NCBI RefSeq assembly: GCF_000799715.1
Contig: NZ_JUHG01000011.1
Coordinates: 1,426,001 to 1,490,000, forward strand
DNA length: 64,000 bases
Direction: 5' to 3'
DNA from: Martinezella rhizogenes
GTDB taxonomy: Bacteria; Pseudomonadota; Alphaproteobacteria; Rhizobiales; Rhizobiaceae
The notes beneath the pieces were generated by a model. The model did no database searches. It had not been told where the DNA came from and saw nothing but the letters and a program-made list of their open reading frames with translations. A program made the position numbers and the translations under genes. This document shows, piece by piece, positions 1 to 7,073 of this stretch (the stretch's first letter is position 1; each line of letters starts with the position of its first letter).

Positions 1-1
1 C

Positions 2-325
2 TGGCATGCGAGCGTGCTTTGGGACAGCGACGAGCGCGCTGTCTTGCCGCTTCTTGCAAAGCTTGGCGCCGATACCAATCTCGTCATAGGCGACAACGAA
101 CCCTATGATGGGGCGCTGAAGAACGACACGCTGTATCGTCACTGCATGGTAAAGGGCATTCCGCATGCGCTGCTGGAAGTCCGCCAGGACCTGATCGGCG
201 ACGGGGCCGGCATTGCCGAATGGGCCGAGCGGCTGGCGCCGATCTTTTCAGCGATGAACGACGATCCGGCGCTGCACGAATACAAGATCTATCCGTCGCG
301 CACCGGCCCATATGAAGAGGCTTGA
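2..325 (+). CDS. N-formylglutamate amidohydrolase, C-terminal part (5' end outside window)
   Basis: Open from the first base with no start in the window, so only about the last 107 residues are present. The fragment reads as the C-terminal part of the N-formylglutamate amidohydrolase family, which hydrolyses N-formyl-L-glutamate to formate and glutamate at the end of one histidine degradation route. Family-like segments are GDNEPYDG, the KGIPHALLEVRQDLI stretch and the closing WAERLAPIF helix. The stop at 323-325 lies just before a short dispersed element, and a DUF1244 gene follows. A second, complete member of the family lies at 46174-47058 on the opposite strand. The family call is fairly firm; the substrate is inferred. 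Confidence 0.8.
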   Translation, partial: WHASVLWDSDERAVLPLLAKLGADTNLVIGDNEPYDGALKNDTLYRHCMVKGIPHALLEVRQDLIGDGAGIAEWAERLAPIFSAMNDDPALHEYKIYPSRTGPYEEA

Positions 326-366
326 TCCCAAAAAGTGTGAAGCGGTTTTTGGATAAGATCATGCCA
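324..366 (+). repeat. Short dispersed rhizobial intergenic element (partial copy)
   Basis: The stretch starting TGATCCCAAAAAGTGTGAAG and continuing with GCGGTTTTTGGATAAGATC resembles a short element I recall in many rhizobial intergenic regions, often seen as GATCCCGAAAAGTGTGAAGC. It overlaps the stop of the upstream gene and fills the gap before DUF1244. It also opens an in-frame extension of the DUF1244 frame back to 322, which I do not regard as coding. The assignment as a repeat rests on memory and needs a genome-wide count. Confidence 0.45.
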
Positions 367-390
367 CAGAAGAAATGTAAGGAAGTCACG

Positions 391-696
391 ATGAGCACGC
401 TCAGCAAGCAACAACAGACCGAACTGGAAGCTGCCGCCTTCCGCCGTCTCGTCGCGCATCTGCGCGAGCGCAGCGACGTTCAGAATATCGATATGATGAA
501 TCTCGCCGGCTTCTGCCGCAACTGCCTGTCCAACTGGTATCGCGAGGCGGCCGAAGAGGCGGGCTTGCCGGTGACCAAGGACGAATCGCGCGAGATGGTC
601 TACGGCATGCCCTACGAGGATTGGAAGAATCTGCACCAGGCCGAAGCCTCGGCTGTGCAAAAAGCCAGTTTTGAGCAGAACAAGCCGAAAGAATAG
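391..696 (+). CDS. DUF1244 family protein
   Basis: A 101-residue protein of the DUF1244 family, small proteins of unknown function in alpha- and gammaproteobacteria. Typical features are the acidic/aromatic N-terminal helix (ELEAAAFRRLVAHLRER), the central NLAGFCRNCLSNWY segment with two cysteines spaced CxxC, and the GMPYEDWK segment near the end. The CRNC pair could bind metal, but this is inference. The frame is open back to 322, but the ATG at 391 follows an AAGGAAG-like ribosome site and gives the usual N terminus, while the extension lies in a dispersed element. In rhizobia this gene often sits between an N-formylglutamate amidohydrolase and a DUF2312 gene, as here. Confidence 0.85.
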   Translation: MSTLSKQQQTELEAAAFRRLVAHLRERSDVQNIDMMNLAGFCRNCLSNWYREAAEEAGLPVTKDESREMVYGMPYEDWKNLHQAEASAVQKASFEQNKPKE

Positions 697-973
697 ACCG
701 GCTTTCGCCAAGACGGCTTGACCTCGCGCTCCATTCGCGGCACGTCAACGGCCCGATCGAATTCGAAACCCAACGCACTCCGGAGACGATGTATCCGAGG
801 CCCCTGGCGTCACCGCGATCAGCTTTGCGCTTCCGCAGAAGCGGATCGAGCGGATGGACGCGCAAGACAAGCGCATGGGATTTCGGCCAGGAATTTCGTA
901 ACCCCCGTCTTCAAACAGGGGATTGCATGAACCACAAAGCAGCGCAGGCTGCCGCCTTGAAAGGAAAAAGAAA
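697..973 (+). other. Intergenic region with possible gene remnant
   Basis: No intact gene recognised. Two adjacent plus-strand frames carry protein-like stretches: about 699-786 reads as HVNGPIEFETQRTPETM, and about 789-900, in a different frame, reads as GVTAISFALPQKRIERMDAQ and stops after GFRPGIS. Together they could be a small frameshifted gene, but no family is recognised and the first part has no start codon. An AAGGAAAAAG ribosome site for the next gene lies at the end of the region. Confidence 0.25.
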
Positions 974-1228
974 ATGGACGACACGACGAGTGTTGAGAAT
1001 GTCGCCGCCGCCGAATTGCGGGCGTTCATTGAGCGTATCGAGCGGCTGGAAGAAGAAAAGGGCGCCATCCAGTCCGACATCAAGGACGTGATGGGTGAAG
1101 CGAAGGGACGCGGTTACGACACCAAGGCGATCCGCACCATCATCCGCCTGCGCAAGAAGGACGCCAACGAGCGCCTCGAAGAAGAATCCATCCTGCAGAC
1201 CTATATGGCTGCACTCGGAATGGAATAG
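974..1228 (+). CDS. gapR: GapR-like DUF2312 nucleoid-associated protein
   Basis: An 84-residue protein matching the DUF2312 (UPF0335) family, whose Caulobacter member GapR binds overtwisted AT-rich DNA ahead of replication and transcription machinery and aids topoisomerases. The sequence is almost entirely helical: an N-terminal coiled coil ([18 protein letters not shown]), then the conserved [15 protein letters not shown] segment and the basic [15 protein letters not shown] helix. Length agrees with the family. The start is the ATG at 974, preceded by AAAGGAAAAAG; the frame is open further upstream, but those residues do not look like the family. A GC hairpin follows the stop at about 1239-1254 without a clear T run. 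Confidence 0.9.
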   Translation: MDDTTSVENVAAAELRAFIERIERLEEEKGAIQSDIKDVMGEAKGRGYDTKAIRTIIRLRKKDANERLEEESILQTYMAALGME

Positions 1229-1399
1229 GCCGCAGCCCGCCTTCGGGCGGCGCGCTGAAAGTCTATGATCAACAAAACCCAACGGCCGGCATTGTCCGGC
1301 CGTCGATCGTTTCGCCTGGACCAAGGATCAGGCGGCATACCAAATTGCCGCATTGAGCTTGCCCATCGAATGTCGTAGGTGCTTTGCCTGTAAGAGGCG

Positions 1400-1819
1400 A
1401 TGGGGACGGCAGTGGGGACAAAACTCTCCGGGAGAACACAGTGGTTGCTGCGCTTCCTATGCGCCTTCGCACTGTTGTCCGTCGGCTTCGCCCATCAGCC
1501 CATCATTGCCAATGCCGATGAACTGACACCCTCGGCACTTGCCCAATACAGGCTGCCGGACGGGACCCTTCCGGTTCTCTGCGTCACCGAGAGGACGGCG
1601 GACGGCAAGGAACATAGCAAGGCGCATGTGCCGAGCTGCGAGGCCTGCCGGATCTCTTCGGCGGCCCTGCTTCCAGCACCGCCGATGGATATCTGCGAGC
1701 ATCTCGCCTTCGCAAGCCAGGATATCCCGGCCCCGAAAACCGAGGCCTTCCACCGCCAGCTCTATCCGCCGAACACCGGCCCCCGCGCACCACCCCTCCT
1801 CCGCATCACCATTGCCTGA
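1400..1819 (+). CDS. DUF2946-like secreted protein
   Basis: A predicted exported protein of up to 139 residues. A hydrophobic signal segment (LLRFLCAFALLSVGFA) lies near the N terminus, followed by a cysteine-containing region (VLCVT, then CEACRIS about 25 residues later) and a C-terminal RAPP motif. Paired cysteines and a closing APP motif resemble DUF2946, a family found beside copper or TonB-type transport genes. The start is uncertain: ATG at 1400 lacks a ribosome site, whereas TTG at 1445 lies about 9 bases after GGGAGA and would put the signal peptide at the very N terminus. It precedes the PepSY and CopC genes on the same strand, suggesting an envelope metal-handling set. Confidence 0.55.
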   Translation: MGTAVGTKLSGRTQWLLRFLCAFALLSVGFAHQPIIANADELTPSALAQYRLPDGTLPVLCVTERTADGKEHSKAHVPSCEACRISSAALLPAPPMDICEHLAFASQDIPAPKTEAFHRQLYPPNTGPRAPPLLRITIA

Positions 1820-2039
1820 GCCTGCGTTGCGGCCCGCGCCGTGATGCTCGTCGTCAACGGCGGCCGGACCATGCACGAGATCTGATCGTGCCGGCTGCGG
1901 GTGGATTGCCTCCATGCTGATTATCGCTGCGCGAAACGGGCCGCCACGGCATCCCGATCGTGCTTGCAGATCCGCATGAGACTGCACTTCCCCGCAGATA
2001 GGCCCTCCCGCCGCCAGCCGGATTTCCGGAGGATTTTTC

Positions 2040-3413
2040 ATGTCTGCCTTCACCGCGACCGAACCAGCGGCTGCAACCACCGACACCATCTCGCTTTATC
2101 GCGCGATCTGGCGCTGGCATTTTTTCGCCGGCCTGCTTGTCATCCCCTTCATGCTCAATCTGGCGATCACCGGATCGCTCTATCTCTTCAAGAGCGAGAT
2201 CGACACCACCTTCTATAGCCATCGCCATGTCGTCGCCGATACCGGACCTGTGCTGACACCGCAACAGATCGTCGATGCGGCAACCGCCGCCATGCCGGGC
2301 GCCAACGGCACCTCCTATCGCGAGGCCCCGGCCGGCGATCGATCAGCTGCCGTCACCGTGTCGAAAGGCGGTCAATCGACCGTCGTCTATGTCAATCCGC
2401 ACAACGGCGAAGTGCTGGATTCGGTCGGCTCCAAGCAGGATTTCGGCTGGGTCGTCCGGCGTCTTCATAGCCTCGACTATTTCGGGACATGGACCAACCG
2501 GCTCATCGAGATCGTCGGCGGCTTCGCGCTTGTGCTTGTCGTCACCGGCATCTATCTCTGGTGGCCGCGCAAGCAGACCGGCGGCGTCCTCACCGTTCGC
2601 GGCACGCCTTCGCGCCGCGTCTTCTGGCGCGATATGCACGCCGTCACTGGCGCTGGCGCGGGCGTCCTCATCTTTTTCCTCGCCCTCAGCGGCATGCCGT
2701 GGTCGAGCTATTGGGGGGCCAATGTCAAAACCTGGTTGACGGAGCACGATCTCGGCTTCCCCGCCGCCCTCTGGGACAACGTGCCGACATCGACGAAAGT
2801 CACGGACGATATCCTGCCGGCGCCGGGCTGGATCGTCGAAAAGGCACCAGTCCCCCTATCCAATGTGGCCGCCGCGCAATCCGCTGGGCCGATCGGCATC
2901 GACAAGGCGGTTGAGATCGCCAAGGGGCTCGGCATGGCGCCGGGCTTTGCCACCGCCATCCCCGCCGACAAAACCGGCGTCTACACCGCCGCACTCTATC
3001 CCGCCGATCTTTCCGACGAGCGCACCATCCATATCGACCAATATTCCGGAAAGCCCCTCGTCGATCTCTCCTTCAGCCAGTACCCCGCCCTCGGCAAGGC
3101 GATCGAATGGGGGATCAACGTCCATCTGGGCCAGGAATGGGGCCTCTTCAACCAGCTCCTGATGCTGGCGACCTGCCTGGCGATCATTCTATCCTGCGTG
3201 ACGGCCGTCATCATGTGGTGGAAGCGCCGCCCGGCAGGGCGCCTCGGCGTTCCGCCCATGCCGCCACGGAAGTCCGTCTATATCGGCCTGTGGCTGATCG
3301 TGATCGCCTTCGGCGCGGCCTTCCCGCTCACCGGGCTCGCCATCGTCACCATGCTGCTCTTCGACCAGATCCTGCTGCGCTTCGTGCCGCCGTTCAGGCG
3401 CTTCTTCTCGTGA
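2040..3413 (+). CDS. PepSY-associated transmembrane protein (PiuB-like)
   Basis: A 457-residue inner-membrane protein of the PepSY_TM (PiuB-like) type. The first membrane segment follows a WHFFAGLLVIPFMLN start (residues about 25-45). PepSY-like periplasmic domains follow, with further helices at WWPRKQ-flanked positions near residue 180, around 205-225 (GAGVLIFFLALSGMPWSSYW), near 370-390 and at the C terminus (IGLWLIVIAFGAAFPLTGLA). Family members are thought to reduce or move ferric siderophores or metals across the inner membrane; the substrate here cannot be read. An ideal GGAGGATTTTTC ribosome site precedes the ATG. It lies between the DUF2946-like and CopC genes. No TonB receptor is next to it. 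Confidence 0.85.
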   Translation: MSAFTATEPAAATTDTISLYRAIWRWHFFAGLLVIPFMLNLAITGSLYLFKSEIDTTFYSHRHVVADTGPVLTPQQIVDAATAAMPGANGTSYREAPAGDRSAAVTVSKGGQSTVVYVNPHNGEVLDSVGSKQDFGWVVRRLHSLDYFGTWTNRLIEIVGGFALVLVVTGIYLWWPRKQTGGVLTVRGTPSRRVFWRDMHAVTGAGAGVLIFFLALSGMPWSSYWGANVKTWLTEHDLGFPAALWDNVPTSTKVTDDILPAPGWIVEKAPVPLSNVAAAQSAGPIGIDKAVEIAKGLGMAPGFATAIPADKTGVYTAALYPADLSDERTIHIDQYSGKPLVDLSFSQYPALGKAIEWGINVHLGQEWGLFNQLLMLATCLAIILSCVTAVIMWWKRRPAGRLGVPPMPPRKSVYIGLWLIVIAFGAAFPLTGLAIVTMLLFDQILLRFVPPFRRFFS

Positions 3414-3489
3414 CAGACGTCTCTCTTACCGTCACCAAAACCTGCCGCGGGAAGCCCCTGCGGATCATCAACCTGAAAGGACAATCACC

Positions 3490-3858
3490 ATGCCCCAGAT
3501 GAAGAAACTCCTTATCGCAGCATTCGCAGCCAGCCTCGCCCTAGCAGGTCAGGCCCTTGCCCATGCCCATCTCAAATCAGCTGTTCCCGCCACCGATGGC
3601 ACCGTGAAAGAGGCGCCCTCGGAACTCGACCTAACCTTCACCGAAGGATTGAACCTCAAATTCAGCAGCGTGACCGTGACCGGCCCGAACAAAGCGGACG
3701 TGAAAACCGGCAAAGCCATGCTGATGAAGGGCGATACAACGCTGATGATCCCGGTCACCGACAAGCTGGCGACCGGCAAATACACCGTCGAATGGCACGT
3801 CCTTTCCACCGACGGCCACAAGACGAACGGCACCTACAGCTTCACCGTCGCGCCGTGA
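3490..3858 (+). CDS. copC: Periplasmic copper-binding protein CopC
   Basis: A 122-residue secreted protein of the CopC family. A signal peptide (KKLLIAAFAASLALAGQALA) is followed directly by HAHLKSAVP, so cleavage would leave an N-terminal histidine as in Cu(II)-binding CopC. The beta-sandwich hallmarks include FTEGLNLKFSSVTV and the C-terminal HVLSTDGHKTNGTYSF, which supplies further histidine and aspartate ligands. The methionine-rich Cu(I) site of plasmid CopC proteins is not evident, so this is probably a Cu(II)-only form. AAAGGACAATCACC precedes the ATG. The usual partner copD is absent, and the PepSY protein upstream may be the functional neighbour. Confidence 0.88.
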   Translation: MPQMKKLLIAAFAASLALAGQALAHAHLKSAVPATDGTVKEAPSELDLTFTEGLNLKFSSVTVTGPNKADVKTGKAMLMKGDTTLMIPVTDKLATGKYTVEWHVLSTDGHKTNGTYSFTVAP

Positions 3859-3930
3859 AATGCATCTGATCGCTCCTTGCCAAAGGCGGGGAGCGGTCAA
3901 CTTGCAATCCCGTCGCCGTTAGGCGCCTGT

Positions 3931-4632
3931 CTATCCGGTCATGCATTTCCGGATGAAATGGAGCCAGCTGTCGTTGCGGCGAACCGTGGCGCGCGGCAGG
4001 CCGAAGGGATCGTGATTCTGACCCGCCCTGCCGCGCCGCGTCGTCGTTGCCGCGCTGTAGCCGGCCTCATAGGCCAGAACCCGATCGAGCGGCATTTCGT
4101 CCCCATAGGGGAAACAGAAGGAAGAGACGATCTCGTCGAGCATGTCCTCCAGCAACTCCCGGGAATGGCTGATCTGGCGGCGGGCTTCCGGCATCGGCAA
4201 TTGCGGAAGATGCACATGATCGAGCGTATGCGAACCGACCTCATGTCCGAGGGCCACCCATTCGCGCAACTGCTCCAAGGACATGCAGGGCGCCCGCGCC
4301 ACGCCGTTGGGAATGTCCCAGACGTTGCTGCCGCCGACCTGATTGGCGACCACGAAATTCGTCGCGGTGAAGCCGAACTCCTGCAAGACGGGCAAGGCGT
4401 TTTCGTAGACATTGGCGTAGCTGTCGTCGAAGGTGATGGCGGCAACCTTGCCGGTCTTGGCGCCCTGAATGTAGGGGAGCGCCTCGCGCAGCGAGAGGCC
4501 CTGCACGCCCAGTCTTTTCAGCCAGGCCATCTGACGATGAAAGGCCTCCGGATGCACCGCCATACTCCTAAAAGGCGCTTGGCGCGAGGGTGGAACCGCG
4601 ATCTGATGATAAAGAAGAATTGGGACTGCCAA
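3931..4632 (-). CDS. Polysaccharide deacetylase family protein (CE4/NodB-like)
   Basis: A 233-residue deacetylase of the NodB-homology (CE4) fold, removing N- or O-acetyl groups from polysaccharide sugars. Motifs are in order: TFDD (67-70, with catalytic base and metal Asp), HTLDH (135-139, the two metal histidines) and FPYGD (174-178). No signal peptide is seen. The best start is TTG at 4632, an unusual codon with no clear ribosome site; it lies 11 bases after the stop of the glycosyltransferase upstream, so translation may be coupled. It is the last gene of a minus-strand group with GT25, a sialyltransferase-like protein and a formyltransferase, which suggests a role in a surface glycan. 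Confidence 0.85.
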   Translation of the reverse strand: MAVPILLYHQIAVPPSRQAPFRSMAVHPEAFHRQMAWLKRLGVQGLSLREALPYIQGAKTGKVAAITFDDSYANVYENALPVLQEFGFTATNFVVANQVGGSNVWDIPNGVARAPCMSLEQLREWVALGHEVGSHTLDHVHLPQLPMPEARRQISHSRELLEDMLDEIVSSFCFPYGDEMPLDRVLAYEAGYSAATTTRRGRAGQNHDPFGLPRATVRRNDSWLHFIRKCMTG

Positions 4633-4643
4633 ATTATATAGTC

Positions 4644-5480
4644 TCAGCTTGAACGGCGGGAACGTAGTGCGATTTTCGCACGATAGAGCGGCCGCAAGAT
4701 CTCTCTGGACAGCTTTTCGAGCACGGTCTTCCGGCGCTTGATGGTGCTGCCGCCAAGTTGCGCGGATATTTCGTGCACGCCGCCCGGCATGACGGCAAGC
4801 GGCGACAGTCGCGTCATCCAGCTCATCTGGACAGTGGTATCGACCGGCCGGTCAAACAAAGCCGTCGCCTCCAGCAACCGGATGGCGGCATCACGACTGA
4901 CAAGCTGCGCCACCATGCCCAGACCGACGCGGCCAGGCTGGATGACGCTGGCCTGACCATGCGTCAGAACGCACTTGCCATGTTCCTTGCCCATCCGGAA
5001 GGGAAAGCGAATGAAGGCGCCCGGCATGAGACAGGCCTGTGCGGCGACAAAAGCAGCGTGAAACGAGGCGTCGATCTCCACGTCATCTTCGAACACGAGG
5101 CCGGCATCAACACCCTGCTCGACGATCGCCGCCCATGCCTTGCGATGCGAGAGGAAACAGGCGATCTCGCCAATGCTCATCTCGAACGGATAGTGCGGCC
5201 TATATAAATGCCGCCGATAAACGCAGTCGATCTCCTCATCGGACAGGACGCCTGCGTCAATCGCACGGATGACTTCGCTTCGGACCGGAAGCATGGCCGC
5301 GAGCCTTTCCACCTGGGGCTGGCGGTCGCGCGCGCGATCCAGGTGAATGATGAAGCCGCATATGTTCGCTTGGTTCGGCCGGGCGTTGATCGTGCCCAGG
5401 GGAGCCTGATCCAACTCCAGCCCGGCATGAGCTCTTTCAAGTGGCGCCGCGGCCAAGGAGCCGAATTTATAGGTCTGCAT
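4644..5480 (-). CDS. Glycosyltransferase family 25 (LPS biosynthesis type)
   Basis: A 278-residue protein of the GT25 family, which adds galactose or other sugars to lipopolysaccharide or lipooligosaccharide cores. The domain starts at about residue 42 (FIIHLDRARDR), continues with GEIACFLSHRKAW (104-116) and reaches the metal-binding EDD motif at 131-133 in LVFEDDVEID. The 40 residues before the domain are of unclear function, so the true start could be further in. The C terminus is basic (RAKIALRSRRSS), as in peripheral membrane glycosyltransferases. The deacetylase begins 11 bases after its stop. Donor and acceptor sugars cannot be told. Confidence 0.85.
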   Translation of the reverse strand: MQTYKFGSLAAAPLERAHAGLELDQAPLGTINARPNQANICGFIIHLDRARDRQPQVERLAAMLPVRSEVIRAIDAGVLSDEEIDCVYRRHLYRPHYPFEMSIGEIACFLSHRKAWAAIVEQGVDAGLVFEDDVEIDASFHAAFVAAQACLMPGAFIRFPFRMGKEHGKCVLTHGQASVIQPGRVGLGMVAQLVSRDAAIRLLEATALFDRPVDTTVQMSWMTRLSPLAVMPGGVHEISAQLGGSTIKRRKTVLEKLSREILRPLYRAKIALRSRRSS

Positions 5481-5618
5481 CTGTGGGATCTCGGTGTCGT
5501 ATGCGAGAATCCCCTAGCAATCGTGAATGAAGGCGGGCTTAGGCAAACCTGACGCGAAACTGAAGACGGCCACTTTCAATGCTCCCGTGCAGGCGCATCG
5601 CCCACGCACGGTGACGTC

Positions 5619-6239
5619 CTAGGCAAGCATGCCGAGACTGCCACTCACAATTCTGTCCTCGACCCAGTGGCGCTCCTCCTGCCAGGCATGGCGCTTCCAT
5701 CCTTCCCAGGTGAAACCGCAGAGTTTCACCTGCCATTCGGCTTCGGGAAAGTTCGAGAGAACATAGCAAATGCCGAGAAATCCCGTGCTCGGAAAGACCT
5801 CATGCATCCTGGGGTCCGTCATCCCCAGGACCGCGCAGCCGTGAATATAGAACTGCGGCGGCATGATGCGGATCTCCTTCCCGGCGCCGCCGATCAGTTC
5901 GATCGCCTGCATCGTCCAATCGGCCTTCCTTCCCTTTAAGCGCGAAAGGATATTCGGCTTCGGGTGATACGTGCGAATGATGGCGGGATGGTAAACCAGC
6001 ACCACCTCTTTCACCGCCTTAAGAGCCGCACTTTCCAGAAAGGCCGGATCGATCAATCGTCGCTGCATTACCTTGCTCGAAGCGGCCAGCATGAGCATAT
6101 CCGTACGCGTGCCACTCATGCCGCCGGATAGGTTCGGCTCGTTGAAACGCATGACGAATTCCGCATTGCCCACGACCCCGGAGAGATCGCGATGCAGTGT
6201 TCCATTGCCGATGATAACAGCCGTCTTGCGTGCCAACAA
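5619..6239 (-). CDS. Sialyltransferase-like (GT29-type) protein
   Basis: A 206-residue protein with the order of motifs seen in GT29 sialyltransferases: VIIGNG (8-13) plus VMRFN (29-33) like sialylmotif L, PSTGFLGICYVL (150-161) and LCGF (173-176) like sialylmotif S, and H184 with E188 like motif VS. Relatives in rhizobia are, as I recall, sometimes named urease operon accessory protein, but nothing related to urease is nearby. No signal or membrane segment is visible. The start is TTG at 6239 (two TTG codons in a row, then GCACGC), because the upstream in-frame region has a TAG and no ATG. It sits between the formyltransferase and GT25 genes. Activity as a glycosyltransferase is inference. 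Confidence 0.6.
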   Translation of the reverse strand: MLARKTAVIIGNGTLHRDLSGVVGNAEFVMRFNEPNLSGGMSGTRTDMLMLAASSKVMQRRLIDPAFLESAALKAVKEVVLVYHPAIIRTYHPKPNILSRLKGRKADWTMQAIELIGGAGKEIRIMPPQFYIHGCAVLGMTDPRMHEVFPSTGFLGICYVLSNFPEAEWQVKLCGFTWEGWKRHAWQEERHWVEDRIVSGSLGMLA

Positions 6240-6347
6240 AGGATATCCAGCTCTGTCGCTGGCGACGCACTAGCAGCGCTTGATGAGCCAAGGATGAAAT
6301 TCGCCATGATCGCAAGAGGCAAGAGCGGGCAAGGGGCCGGCCCTTAC

Positions 6348-6947
6348 CTACAACGGCAACGAAAGCTCGCCCGCCACGATCCTTTGTATCGTTTGGACGA
6401 AGAGATCGCATTCCGCCTGTATCACGCGGCGCTCGATGACAGCCACATCGTCCGAGGAATGTATGCGGACCGCCTTTGCAGCGATGACCCGGCCATGATC
6501 ATAGTCCGCGTCCACCAGATGGATTGTGGCGCCGGTCACCAACTCCCCTGCGTCAAGGACGGCTTGATGTACCTTTCGACCATACATACCCGCACCGCCA
6601 TATTTCGGCAGAAGCGCAGGATGAACGTTCAAAATTCTGCCTTCGAAGGCCGACAGGGTTTTAGGCCCCAGCCTTCGCAAATAACCCGAGAGAATAATCA
6701 GTTCCGCGCCGGCATCCATAAGAGCCGCATGGAGCCTTTCGTCAGCTTCGGATTCGACTCCTTTCGTCGGAATGCACAAGGCGGGGATATCGCACGCTCT
6801 GGCATAATCGAGCACAGGGACATTCAAGCGATTGCTCACCAGAAGGGAAATGGTCGCATTAAGCTTGCCTGCAACAATCGCCTCCGCGATTGCGCGAAGG
6901 GATGAACCATTGTTCGAGGCAAGAGCTGCGATACGAGGCGTTTTCAT
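6348..6947 (-). CDS. PurN-type formyltransferase
   Basis: A 199-residue protein of the formyltransferase (GART) fold, which normally moves a formyl group from 10-formyl-THF to GAR in purine synthesis. Catalytic features are present: N107 and H109 in LNVHPALLPKY and D150 in YDHG. The folate/phosphate loop reads ASNNGSSL rather than the common SGRGSN. The stretch GGAGMYGRKVHQAVL resembles PurN proteins I associate with Bacteroidetes. It is not next to purM, as housekeeping purN usually is, but leads a group of glycan genes, so it may be a second PurN or may formylate an amino sugar. ATG at 6947 lies inside a perfect 12-base palindrome (6946-6957). Confidence 0.75.
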   Translation of the reverse strand: MKTPRIAALASNNGSSLRAIAEAIVAGKLNATISLLVSNRLNVPVLDYARACDIPALCIPTKGVESEADERLHAALMDAGAELIILSGYLRRLGPKTLSAFEGRILNVHPALLPKYGGAGMYGRKVHQAVLDAGELVTGATIHLVDADYDHGRVIAAKAVRIHSSDDVAVIERRVIQAECDLFVQTIQRIVAGELSLPL

Positions 6948-7073
6948 CAACGTTGATGCTCAATCAGTGTTTTCAGCATCGCCCGCGATGTTGAAATAAA
7001 AGATCGCCCGCAGCGCCATGCCGCAAGCGATCTTATCTTTAATCCAACATTTTCGAGGAACTCGGTCGCCCGA

